From positions 12,665,501 through 12,729,500 of the forward strand of contig OU015654.1 of assembly GCA_907165275.2 (NCBI GenBank): a stretch of DNA of 64,000 nucleotides, in the 5' to 3' direction. Every line of letters starts with the position of its first letter. Position 1 is the stretch's first letter. A program made the position numbers and the translations under genes. This document shows positions 59,501 to 64,000 of the stretch, piece after piece. The DNA comes from Zygaena filipendulae (taxonomy: Eukaryota > Arthropoda > Insecta > Lepidoptera > Zygaenidae). The notes below the pieces were generated by a model. It was not told the DNA's origin, made no database searches, and worked only from the letters and a program-made list of their open reading frames with translations.

Positions 59501-62500
59501 TGGTGACACCTTTGATGATGATTGACCATATTTTGTATTCGGTGCATCGCCGGCTGCTGCCGTGGCCCGCTCGCTGCGATCGCTCGGCCCCCGCGACTTG
59601 GTCAGCAGTACAAACCTAACCTAATCATTCTGAATAAGATAACAACTCAATATAACCCAAAACTTTAGCTTTATTAATATTTTCTATCATTTTAATGAAA
59701 TTTTAATTTTTTTCATCTGTATATTTCGACTTTGTTCTCTTTGTTCTTGTAAAGGAATTTCCGCGGAAACTCCGTCTTTAATGTGGGTAAAACCGCAAGC
59801 GCAGCTAGTCTATTTATACTTGTAATAAAACTGTAGAGAGGTCAATTCTGTACATTGAATATATATTGCAAATTAATATTGGAGGATGAATAGTGATCGA
59901 TACTGATGCCAAAAATGCAATCAGTAAATTTTTTGTCTGTCTGTCTATCTGTTCGTATGGGCACGCAAGGGTCAAAAACTACTGAAGGGATTTTAACCAA
60001 ACTTGGTAGGATTGTAGTCCATACTCCTGGGCAGATTATAGGCTATATAACATAACGCTAAGACACATAGGAGCTGAGCAGTGACGATAAATTTGAAGCA
60101 AGTCGGACGAAAATGCGCTTTCGGGCTCTTATTTTTGCATACGTTTACTCAATCACGCAAAAACGGCTGAACGGATTTGGATGAAATTTGGCATGCACGT
60201 TGTCAGGGGTACAGAGGACATAGGGTACTTTTTATCCTGGAATTCCCGTGGGAACACCGAAATTACCGCGGGTGAAACCGCAGGGCACAGCTAGTAAATA
60301 AATAAATAAATAAATATTATGTCTGTCTTCTTATGCGTTTGGAAACCATTGGTCCGATTGTGATAAGACTTTCACGGGTTGTTCTGCTTGCGTCCGCAAA
60401 GGCTCCTGATCCCAAAACTCACGCGGGTGAAACCGCGGGGTAGAGCTAGTAGTATATATAATATATACTTTTATTATAGTATATATGGTATATACTTACC
60501 CTTCTCGCCTTTTCGCTGTCACTATAGTCCACCGGTTGACAGGAGAGGCTGTAGTCGCCCCACCAGCCTGACATTAGGTGCTGGGAACAAAAACAAAAGA
60601 TTACTATGATTATATCGTAATTTAGTTCAATCTTATATTAAGTTTTTTGTTGATTCTTGAATGTTAAATATTTTTACAGTAGTCGTAATATAAATCAGAT
60701 TGATCTGAAATGATTGTGCTGAAATAAATGTATTCTCTTCTTCTTCTTTTTCATCTCACTCAGTTATGTTGTTTCTTTTTTATAATAATAACATGGTTTA
60801 TACGTATAAGGGTAGATTACGAGCAGGGACCGTATTTTTGAATCGCTCGAATCACTTTCGCCCACGTAGTCGCGAATTCACATGCGAATGCTCATACATT
60901 GGTATTTAAGTACTCACATGCGAATTTTTCAATTCCGTGTGCGAAAAGTACTTAATTCGAACGATTCAAAAACATGGCTCCGGACATTAAGCAAGTCTTT
61001 GTCCAACAAGGGAAGACAGTCCCTCTGTATACGATATTTGCAACTAAAAAATTTCAAGAAGTTAAACATTTTAGTGCTAATACCCTATTAAATAAGTAAA
61101 CTAGCTGAGCCTCGCGGTTTCACCGGCGTGAGTTTCGGAATTCCGGTAGGAGCTATTAAGAAATTCTTTATCTAAAACAAAAACCGGGTAGCCACCTTGG
61201 GGTATAAAAATAGCCTGCGACTTATTCTCGGACTTATACCAAACTAGTTGTGCCCCGCGGTCTCACCCGCATTAATTTCAGAGTTTCCGCGGCAATAGGC
61301 TAGTTTCCTGGGTAAAAAAATCGAAATTCTATTTAGTCCGTCAGTGAGATAATAAAAAAATAAAAGACACGTATTTTTTGCTTTTTTAAAATAATGAAAA
61401 TATGCATAGATAAAGCGCATTAAAGTTTAGGGTGGGGGACTCGTGATGTCACAGCTCGCTATAACGTGCGAACAAACTGTAGCGAGGCGTGACGTCATGT
61501 GAAATTTCGACTTGATATATCTCCGTTATTTTTTGGTTACATAAAAAAAAAAAAAATACGTGTCCAATATTTTTTAATAATCTACAAAACGGACTAAAAA
61601 AAAAATTTAGGAAACTAGCCTATTCCGGGATAAAAGTACCCTGTGTGTTAATCTGATGTATAATCTATATTATTGTAAAGTTTTATTTAAATCCATCCAG
61701 TAGTTTTTGCGTGAAAGAGTAACAAACATCCATCCATCCATCCATCTATCTATACATTCTTACAAACTTTCGCGTTTATAATATTACTAGGACTAGGATA
61801 TACACAAGAAGTTTCACATAAATCGGTCAAGGCGTTTCGGAAGTTCAATAACAAACACTGTAACACGAGATTTTTATATATTACATGATATTTTGCTTAC
61901 ACGTATTGGCATATTTTTATCTAGAATTTCCGCGGGAACTCCGAAATTAACACGAGTGAAACAGCGGGAACAGAGGAAGGCCGGAGGAGTGACGTCCATA
62001 AAATTTTAGTGCCAAATCGTTCCAGGAATTCTCGAGTTTTAGCGAGACGTACGAACAGCAATTCATTTTTATATATAAGAGACTTGCTGTTCCCCGCGGT
62101 TTCACCCAAGTTAATTTCGGAGTTCCCGAGGGAATTCGGGATTACAATATAGCCTATGTGACTTAGGTATAATGTAGCTTTCTAATGGTGAAAGAATTTT
62201 TGAAATCAGTCCATTAAGTTTTGAGTTAAATCGTATGTAACAAACAAAAAATCAAATCTTTCCTCTTTATAATATTAGTATAGATATAGATGGCAAGTTC
62301 CAGATGATAATATAATGCAGTGTCTCAATTTCACAAGTAAAATTATTATCGCGAACAGAGTCGTGACCAACTTGTTCGTTTACAAAACAATATAATCTTA
62401 AAAATTAATATCGTGTCCAATGATATAATTGAAATGTCAGACAAACAAATCCAAAAACAGCCTATCGACATTGTACACGCGAATCGCAGAGCCTCGTTAT

Positions 62501-63809
62501 ATCTTGTTTCATAATCACTCGCAGCTATGTCAAGGTGGTGGTATCCAACAATTTAACGAGCTGTACACCCGTGACGATTTGTCTTTTAGGACGTCTATGT
62601 CTTATACGTCTTAATGCAAGGTTTCAAATCATACTGTTTCGATTCAAATACTTACAATTATTATTTAATTCCAGATGTGACACGAAATAAATCATACTGG
62701 GTTTGTGTGTCTGAACTTGTAAAAAAACTATGTACTTTTCTGTGAATAAATAAATAAATAATAAAAAAAAACAATTTCATTTGTTTTTTACGTGGTACAT
62801 GTAGGTAACGACTCACGGTTGTCATCCTTACCTACTATTGTAAATGCGAAAGTGAGTTTGTTTGTTTGTTTGTGCCGCTTTTACGCCTACACGGCCCAAC
62901 CAATCATCATGAAATTTTGTATACACTTATATAGAGAAGGACATAGGGTACTTTCATCCCGGGATTCCCGCGGGAACTCCGAGATTAATGCGGGTGAAAC
63001 CACATGGAACAGCTTGTAGTAGATAATTTTATTATTTCTCAACGCCAATTAGCGATACATCTAGGGCGATCATATATGGTTTCTGATAGATTTTTGTTAA
63101 GGTTATCTAAACCATATAAGATTAGCTAAAAATAAATGCTGTTCATTGGTAAGCGCATTATTTGAGAATTGATGGACTGATTTGGGATTTTTTGTATTAA
63201 AATGTTCGCAATAGAAAAATATTTTTAAGAAAAGAAAAATTGAAAAAGTTATCCGAACAACTAGGAAATTCGAGAAAAACTACTAAATGTTTTTTAGTAC
63301 GTAATTTTTGTTAAATTGTTTGGACAGGACAGCCGGGTCAGCTATATATAGGTAGTTGTATATATACTCTATTCAGTTTTTGGTATAAAGTATTAACTTA
63401 TTTAATTTTATGTTAATTTATTTTTCATATTTCATTTTGTTTATGCATATTTTCAATGTACATTATTATATATTTGTTTTGCATATCGTTTTATTTATGG
63501 AATCAAGATACACAAGAAAAAAAATAGGAATATACCTATAGAAAACTTCATCAAAAATACATAATTATCCACCGTTCACCGTTGCACCGTTTGCGTAGTA
63601 AAGCGAAGAAGAACGTACCTCATAGAACATGTACGATGAGAGTAGCACTTGGAGCGCGTTGTATCCGACGAGGGTGCTTTGGATCTTGTACGCCTTCCGG
63701 CTGGCCATCCACGCAGGCCCCACCACCACGACGAGCGCCAGATAGGTCACCACCATCGCCAGGGTCGGCAGCGGCGTGTCGAACAGGAACCATCCTTGCA
63801 CCCGGGGAT
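37997..63809 (-). CDS. ELOVL: Elongation of very long chain fatty acids protein (ELOVL family), six exons, 5' end beyond window
   Basis: Condensing enzyme (3-ketoacyl-CoA synthase) of the microsomal fatty acid elongation cycle, a multi-pass ER membrane protein. Exons joined: 63809-63619, 60580-60500, 49339-49177, 46794-46658, 39532-39468, 38525-37997. All junctions are GT-AG and keep frame, giving 388 residues in the window (numbered from the split Asp codon at 63809). Motifs seen: DPRVQGW start, KLSEFADT (KxxExxDT) at 103-110, HLYHH (HxxHH catalytic box) at 126-130, HVIMYGYY at 160-167, TLQLIQ around 188-193, DCGYPK near 208-213. The usual ELOVL core is about 270-330 residues; this one carries an extra C-terminal tail of about 150 residues. 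The initiator Met and roughly 10-30 N-terminal residues are missing. Introns are 3038, 11160, 2382, 7125 and 942 bp. The sequence most resembles insect ELOVL1/7-type proteins; the exact paralogue and chain-length preference cannot be read from sequence. Confidence 0.95.
39468..39532 (-). CDS. ELOVL: ELOVL coding exon e
   Basis: 65-nt exon. Acceptor TTATTTCCAG|ATTCAG, donor CCAAA|GTGAAT. It encodes [20 protein letters not shown] and P, plus two bases of Lys. It finishes the TxxQxxQ motif and holds the DCxYPK segment that precedes the last transmembrane helix. Too short for ORF scanning; placed by phase and motif. Confidence 0.92.
40738..41172. mobile_element. Foldback (long inverted repeat) element in ELOVL intron
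   Basis: Arms of about 168 bp (40738-40906 and 41003-41172) are inverted copies with roughly nine in ten bases matching, separated by about 100 bp. Shared landmarks: GATGCCAAGACGAGTCCATA, AGATCTCATGTAGAGCCAAG, CTCTACAAGGCCTAACTTC. No coding capacity. It could fold into a long hairpin in the ELOVL pre-mRNA or be a foldback MITE. Confidence 0.85.
41984..42634 (-). mobile_element. Helitron-like elements, three in tandem
   Basis: Copies 41984-42216, 42217-42406 and 42407-42634, all minus orientation and highly similar. The middle copy lacks about 40 bp (the AGGTTGCGGGAAAAAGTAC block). Head-to-tail junctions are exact. Confidence 0.85.
42640..42845 (+). mobile_element. Helitron-like element next to tandem array
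   Basis: GCACAGCTGAAACCGCTGGG, ACCATGAAATTTTGCACAAA and a CGCGGGTGAAACCACGCGGGG hairpin before CTAG at 42842-42845; orientation opposite to the adjacent array. Confidence 0.65.
43594..43700 (+). mobile_element. tRNA-derived SINE head
   Basis: Contains GATTGGCGCTATAG (degenerate A box), CCGCTAATCAAGAGGTTCC and GGGTCGATTCCCGG (B box with one change). Same family as 32480, 46834 and 57756. It is followed by a LINE-type tail on the other strand. Confidence 0.55.
43705..43850 (-). mobile_element. LINE 3' tail
   Basis: Minus strand: AGAATGCCACTGTGGCATTA, GTAAGCCTTTGTACC, GTGCATAAAGTTTCAATAAA and an (ATAAA)n tail. Same type as the plus-strand end at 63940-64000. Confidence 0.6.
43862..43995. repeat. 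(ATAC)n microsatellite
   Basis: About 130 bp of ATAC tetramers with occasional ATGC and ACAC changes, in the 7.1-kb ELOVL intron. Confidence 0.95.
44362..44544. mobile_element. Short MITE with 22-bp perfect terminal inverted repeats
   Basis: Ends are exact inverted copies beginning GGGCCCTTATTCACTATGAC. Subterminal ATAACGCG also recurs inverted. The 183-bp body is non-coding. No clear target duplication, so the superfamily is unknown. Lies in the 7.1-kb ELOVL intron. Confidence 0.8.
44750..44940 (+). mobile_element. LINE 3' tail with (TTA)n
   Basis: AGGAATTCAAGGCGCGGCTG, then GTGTACACCTTTCTGATGGC, AATAAACAATTTTATTATTA and a (TTA)n tail; a truncated non-LTR element in the ELOVL intron. Confidence 0.55.
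45573..46064 (+). mobile_element. Longer Helitron-like element (492 bp)
   Basis: TCTATACTTATAATAAAACT start, (CTGT)n microsatellite at about 45700, hairpin CGCGAGTGAAACCGCG and CAGCTAG end; inserted between A and T. Sister copy at 59809-60294. Confidence 0.82.
46658..46794 (-). CDS. ELOVL: ELOVL coding exon d
   Basis: 137-nt exon. Acceptor CTTTCAG|GTGGTCAC, donor CAACTG|GTAAGA. It completes the split Gly and encodes [20 protein letters not shown], then [19 protein letters not shown] and HLTTLQL. HxxMYxYY and [19 protein letters not shown] are hallmark ELOVL motifs. A tRNA-derived SINE starts about 40 bp upstream in the intron. Confidence 0.95.
46834..46965 (+). mobile_element. tRNA-derived SINE in ELOVL intron
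   Basis: GGTTAGCGCAGCAGTAGG and GGTTCCGGGTTCGATTCCCGG give A and B boxes; the body GGACTTTGTGTGACGAGCAC matches the family copy at 57.8 kb. It lies 40 bp from ELOVL exon d and directly abuts the 597-bp duplication. Confidence 0.6.
46971..48164. repeat. 597-bp direct tandem duplication
   Basis: Units 46971-47567 and 47568-48164 abut exactly and differ at only about two positions seen by eye (TTCTCGACC/TTCCCGACC; AAATTTAATAG/AAATTCAATAG). Each unit contains nested inverted repeats: 46974-47193 (arms starting GTAGATTATACACCAAGGGG), about 47259-47365 (arms around GGCGTGGCCTACTCGATTT) and a short hairpin ending CATTATAACCCGG. It lies in the 2.4-kb ELOVL intron. Recent duplication or an assembly artefact. 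Confidence 0.95.
48454..48743 (+). mobile_element. Helitron-like element
   Basis: TCTATACTATAATAAAAGAG start, (CTGT)n, ATGCGGGTGAAACCGTGGGG and CTAG end. Inverted relative at 48819-49076. Confidence 0.78.
48819..49076 (-). mobile_element. Helitron-like element, inverted relative of 48454-48743
   Basis: CTAGCTGTGCCCCGCGGTTT through (ACAG)n to TATTATAGTATAGA. With the neighbour it forms an inverted pair about 75 bp apart. Confidence 0.78.
49077..49150 (-). mobile_element. Helitron-like 3'-end fragment abutting ELOVL exon c
   Basis: CTAGTCGTGCCCCGCGATTT then CACGTGAAACGTTTTTATAT; truncated less than 30 bp from the exon c donor. Confidence 0.6.
49177..49339 (-). CDS. ELOVL: ELOVL coding exon c (catalytic histidine box)
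   Basis: 163-nt exon. Acceptor ATCATCAG|ATG, donor GCCG|GTAAGT (leaves one base of a Gly codon). It encodes [19 protein letters not shown], then IFFVLRKK and [20 protein letters not shown]. KxxExxDT and the HxxHH box thought to form the active site are intact, so the product looks catalytically competent. A T-rich repeat fragment (49370-49398) lies just upstream of the acceptor and a truncated Helitron-like end lies just past the donor. Confidence 0.95.
49370..49985 (+). repeat. Second copy of the same repeat, split by a LINE
   Basis: Left piece 49370-49398 and right piece 49879-49985 join at CAAACG and match 20325-20465. The left piece lies within 35 bp of the ELOVL exon c acceptor. Confidence 0.7.
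49399..49878 (+). mobile_element. Truncated non-LTR retrotransposon inserted into another repeat
   Basis: 480 bp ending GTCGTAACAAATAAAGTTTA and then repeats of TTTCATTTAA. CAAACG is duplicated at 49393-49398 and 49879-49884, and the sequence on either side (TTATGTCACAGGGGG / GGGCAAGTGGTGTACACCTG) is one repeat split in two. 5' truncated; no ORF. Confidence 0.7.
50087..50395 (-). mobile_element. Helitron-like elements, nested pair
   Basis: CTAGCTGTGCCCCGCGGTTT start, a second AATTTCGGAGTTTCCGCGGG block at 50230, and an (ACAG)n TTACTTTCACATTTATAATA end. Confidence 0.6.
50857..51060 (-). mobile_element. Helitron-like element
   Basis: CTAGCTTTCCCGCACGGTTT, CACCTGCGATTATTTCGGAG and the ATTTCATGGCTCTAGACCC core shared with 42640-42845. 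Confidence 0.6.
52310..52560. repeat. Degraded relative of the CRE-bearing MITE
   Basis: Shares TGACGTCA (52350-52357), ACGCCCTAAAACCGCCATAC and GGCTAGT/AATAGCC ends with that family, but the body is diverged. Flanked right by a Helitron-like end (GGTGAAACCGCGGGGCA). Confidence 0.5.
53529..53849 (-). mobile_element. Tc1/mariner-type MITE, copy 3, longer form
   Basis: Inverse orientation to copies 1 and 2, perfect TA duplications (53527-53528, 53850-53851). 321 bp because about 80 bp near 53570-53655 is absent from the other two, either an insertion here or a shared deletion there. Immediately left of the SINE/BEL complex. Confidence 0.82.
53956..54115 (-). repeat. BEL/Pao 3' LTR
   Basis: 160 bp, begins TGTTAGCC and ends CCAAACA on the plus strand, matching 57591-57750 by eye. 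It flanks the element's polypurine tract and is preceded by target duplication CGTGG. Confidence 0.92.
54154..54912 (-). pseudogene. BEL/Pao RT C-terminus and start of RNase H (continuation after stop)
   Basis: In frame with the upstream ORF after one TAA. It carries the RT active-site box (FYDDDLMSG), the [15 protein letters not shown] connection motif and the beginning of RNase H (HGFADAS), then ends at 54154 just before the polypurine tract. Most of RNase H and all of integrase are missing. The fragment cannot support transposition by itself. Confidence 0.88.
54916..57381 (-). CDS. BEL/Pao gag-protease-RT polyprotein, N-terminal part
   Basis: 821-codon ORF. Residues about 120-300 match the BEL/Pao gag region (DUF1759-type, [18 protein letters not shown]). 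Zinc knuckles lie at about 353-384 (CX2CX4HX4C then CX2CX3H). An aspartic protease motif ALLDQGSQ lies at 437-444 (DUF1758-type). RT begins near 700 with VRVVFDGSA at 728-736 and [12 protein letters not shown] near 774-785. The RT appears to lack a short segment after MYRQVLV. A TAA at 54913-54915 stops the frame before the YxDD box; the same frame continues beyond it. Confidence 0.93.
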   Translation of the reverse strand: MEETKQLLCVQEDRFEQIKKARTNYQKSPKQRITTIYLETRIDALDKVWQTFTSTHDQLVSRISKEQRSALKYFSEDLYEECEELYISYKCDLKTKLSELAPGSETRTATNEDKTPCAKIKLPTITIPAFSGKYTDWPSFHDLFNSLIHSNSAIDDVQKLHYLKTNLSGEAEQLLRSIPITSQNYNQAWETLKNRYNNKRFISNCVFKKLFGIRTLSTESAFNVKQLLDNTTECLNSLNNLGLPTESWDAIIIYLTVSKLDTESHRLWEQQLSADHEEFPTFMNLKEFLESRFRSLEMIEHTSKSIKPKTFHTALNSIVCSFCKEEHYIYQCKKFAKLSYKERYDFVQTHNLCFNCLIPNHSAAKCMRDTSCRICKRRHHSLLHPEKRESVDEKCHNDSSSKNIVSHFMNQPGPAVLLATALVDITSRDKQTYVYRALLDQGSQASFVTEELVQTLGLKQVKINGEVSGLSEGNTVRIKYMVECKIKSRNDPTFTIPVQAYVLNKISNYLPSQSIAVVNWPELRKLQLADPGFHTPNKIDLLLGAEIYSKIIDTGLIKGPTGILAQYTHLGWILSGDTSNTKSEKEKQMISMHLCMTENELLRKFSEIKHEIFTSERKLTKDEEKCEEICRNTTTRTPSERYKVNLPFKDDSKTPVEICGRTKETAIFRFLQLKKRFKYDTKLKEEYTKVIKEYLTLGHMILAEEDISNAMYLPHHAVIRNDRDPTKVRVVFDGSAKGSKGHSLNDTLLSGPVIQHTLHTLITKWRQHKIAIVSDIVKMYRQVLVWRDHPYEDLKSYELLTVTFETTSAPFLAVRTLIRAA
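57591..57750 (-). repeat. BEL/Pao 5' LTR
   Basis: 160-bp partner of 53956-54115, upstream of gag on the minus strand; followed outward by the second CGTGG target duplication. Confidence 0.92.
57756..57938 (-). mobile_element. tRNA-derived SINE, split by the BEL/Pao insertion
   Basis: Read on the minus strand: a tRNA-like head with A-box-like TTGGCTCAGTAGG and perfect B box GGTTCGATTCC, then a tail with (TA)-rich sequence. The remainder (about 53930-53955) lies on the other side of the BEL/Pao element. A related intact piece is at 32480-32682. Confidence 0.7.
57943..58025. repeat. GC-rich repeat related to the 59.5-kb hairpin
   Basis: GGGTTAGGTTTGTACTGCAG, then CGAGCGAGCGTAGCGAGCG and GACCGGCGATGCGCC; this is the inverted counterpart of sequence at 59525-59620. 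No coding signal. Confidence 0.55.
58757..59184. mobile_element. MITE with TTA target duplication, rich in ATAACATGTTA palindromes
   Basis: CGGTGCG...CGCACCG ends are flanked by TTA on both sides (58754-58756, 59185-59187). The interior is dense in TGTTACATAACATG-type palindromes. TTA/TAA 3-bp duplication suggests PIF/Harbinger mobilisation. Non-coding; in the 11.2-kb ELOVL intron. Confidence 0.6.
59467..59562. repeat. GC-rich perfect-like hairpin, 38-bp arms
   Basis: Arms 59467-59504 and 59525-59562 pair with a few mismatches (GCGATGCGCTACATACAAAA against its inverted partner), with a 20-nt loop. The right flank (GCTCGCTGCGATCGCTCGGC) has an inverted relative at about 57943-58025, so it belongs to a repeat family rather than being a unique microRNA gene. 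Both copies end in GGTTAGGTTTGTACTGC-like sequence. Confidence 0.6.
59690..60449 (+). mobile_element. Cluster of three Helitron-like elements in tandem
   Basis: 3' fragment ending CTAG at 59808, full copy 59809-60294 (sister of 45573-46064), then a shorter copy ending CTAG at 60446-60449. All plus orientation, each 5' end touching or close to the previous CTAG. Ends 50 bp from the ELOVL exon b donor. Confidence 0.8.
60500..60580 (-). CDS. ELOVL: ELOVL coding exon b
   Basis: 81-nt phase-0 exon (27 codons). Acceptor TTTTGTTCCCAG|CAC, donor AGG|GTAAGT. It encodes [20 protein letters not shown] and then DSEKARR; CQPVDYS is the family's conserved lumenal motif. It was too short to stand out as an ORF and was found from the conserved motif. 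Three Helitron-like copies end at 60449, only 50 bp past its donor. Confidence 0.93.
61100..61293 (-). mobile_element. Helitron-like 3' ends, second split by MITE
   Basis: CTAGCTGAGCCTCGCGGTTT at 61101 and CTAGTTGTGCCCCGCGGTCT at about 61243; the second is interrupted at 61294 by the CRE-bearing MITE and resumes at 61625-61790. Confidence 0.65.
61294..61624. mobile_element. MITE with CRE motifs, copy 3 (nested in Helitron-like element)
   Basis: AATAGGCTAGTTTCCT and AGGAAACTAGCCTATT ends. CRE sites at 61444-61451 (changed to TGATGTCA) and 61490-61497 (TGACGTCA). It splits a Helitron-like copy starting CTAG at about 61243 and resuming CCGGGATAAAAGTACC at 61625. Confidence 0.8.
62083..62283 (-). 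mobile_element. Helitron-like element
   Basis: CTTGCTGTTCCCCGCGGTTT 3' end (CTAG changed to CTTG), GGAGTTCCCGAGGGAATTCG, and a CTCTTTATAATATTAGTATA 5' end. Confidence 0.65.
62828..63018 (+). mobile_element. Helitron-like element
   Basis: CTACTATTGTAAATGCGAAA start, CCAATCATCATGAAATTTTG core, ATGCGGGTGAAACCACATGG hairpin, CAGCTTG end. Confidence 0.65.
63619..63809 (-). CDS. ELOVL: ELOVL coding exon a (first in window)
   Basis: Acceptor TTCATTTCAG precedes ATCCCCGGGTGC; donor is GAG|GTACGT at 63618. The exon begins with two bases of a split codon (G|AT, Asp) and encodes [18 protein letters not shown] (start of exon), a first transmembrane stretch rich in Val/Leu, the conserved GPxxM...RK...K segment and [15 protein letters not shown]. 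This is the normal N-terminal ELOVL region. The initiator exon must lie to the right of 64000. Local GC is clearly higher than in the flanking introns. Confidence 0.93.
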
Positions 63810-63939
63810 CTGAAATGAACGGATAACGCATTGGTTTTCCCTCTCCGCAAACAGATGTATGTTTACTCTACAGCTGCTATGTAAATTTAATTTTAATTAT
63901 TAATAATTGCACCCTACTCTTTTTGTATTATTATAAATG

Positions 63940-64000
63940 CCAGTGGTTAACTGGTAGAAAATGCCGCAAGGCATTAAGTTCGCCATTTGTACTTGTTGTG
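63940..64000 (+). mobile_element. LINE 3' tail, cut by window end
   Basis: AAAATGCCGCAAGGCATTAA, GTTCGCCATTTGTACTTGTT; the stem-loop then ATTAAG...CCATTTGTAC arrangement is the same as the minus-strand tail at 43.7 kb. Confidence 0.55.

Noticed and set aside
1..64000. CRISPR arrays, operons, bacterial-type signals
   Set aside because: Spliced genes and insect-type transposons make this eukaryotic nuclear DNA; tandem repeats found are microsatellites, Helitron-like arrays or one recent duplication.

Overview
The window reads as nuclear DNA of an insect, most likely a moth or butterfly. It is AT-rich, intron-rich and gene-poor, and it is packed with short rolling-circle (Helitron-like) elements whose 3' ends carry a GC-rich hairpin followed by CTAG. 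It also holds (CTGT)n microsatellites, LINE 3' tails and tRNA-derived SINE pieces of the kind common in Lepidoptera. The order-level assignment is inference from repeat style and from the one clear gene; no species is claimed.

The only securely identified host gene is a very-long-chain fatty acid elongase (ELOVL family) on the minus strand. Six coding exons lie at 63619-63809, 60500-60580, 49177-49339, 46658-46794, 39468-39532 and 37997-38525. All junctions are GT-AG and in phase. The initiator exon lies beyond the right edge. The protein has the family motifs KxxExxDT, HxxHH, HxxMYxYY and TxxQxxQ. It ends in an unusual tail of about 150 residues, rich in Asn-Gly and finishing in a dilysine-type ER-retrieval signal (KEKVQ). 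Its introns (0.9-11.2 kb) hold most mobile DNA in the right half, including a defective BEL/Pao retrotransposon with apparently identical LTRs, a 597-bp tandem duplication made of inverted repeats, and a 435-bp foldback.

A second minus-strand gene is represented by a good first coding exon (24197-24356: Kozak-like ACCATGG, hydrophobic leader, GTAAGT donor). I do not recognise the product. A phase-compatible but uncertain next exon lies near 10862-11045, and a GC-rich promoter-like region lies near 35.2 kb. On the plus strand a TATA box at 31834 precedes a possible four-codon first exon ending in GTAAGT (31915-31926), a layout familiar from insect cuticle and secreted protein genes. A degenerate or orphan coding-like tract follows at 33.29-34.26 kb.

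Layout: 1-24 kb is mostly intergenic or intronic repeats (Harbinger-, Tc1/mariner- and hAT-type MITEs, Helitron-like copies, LINE tails, a large CA-rich microsatellite). 24.2-24.5 kb holds the unknown first exon. 25-37 kb holds nested MITEs, the possible small plus-strand gene and little else. 37.3-64 kb is the ELOVL gene, its 3' flank and its repeat-filled introns. I see no rRNA, functional tRNA or CRISPR array.
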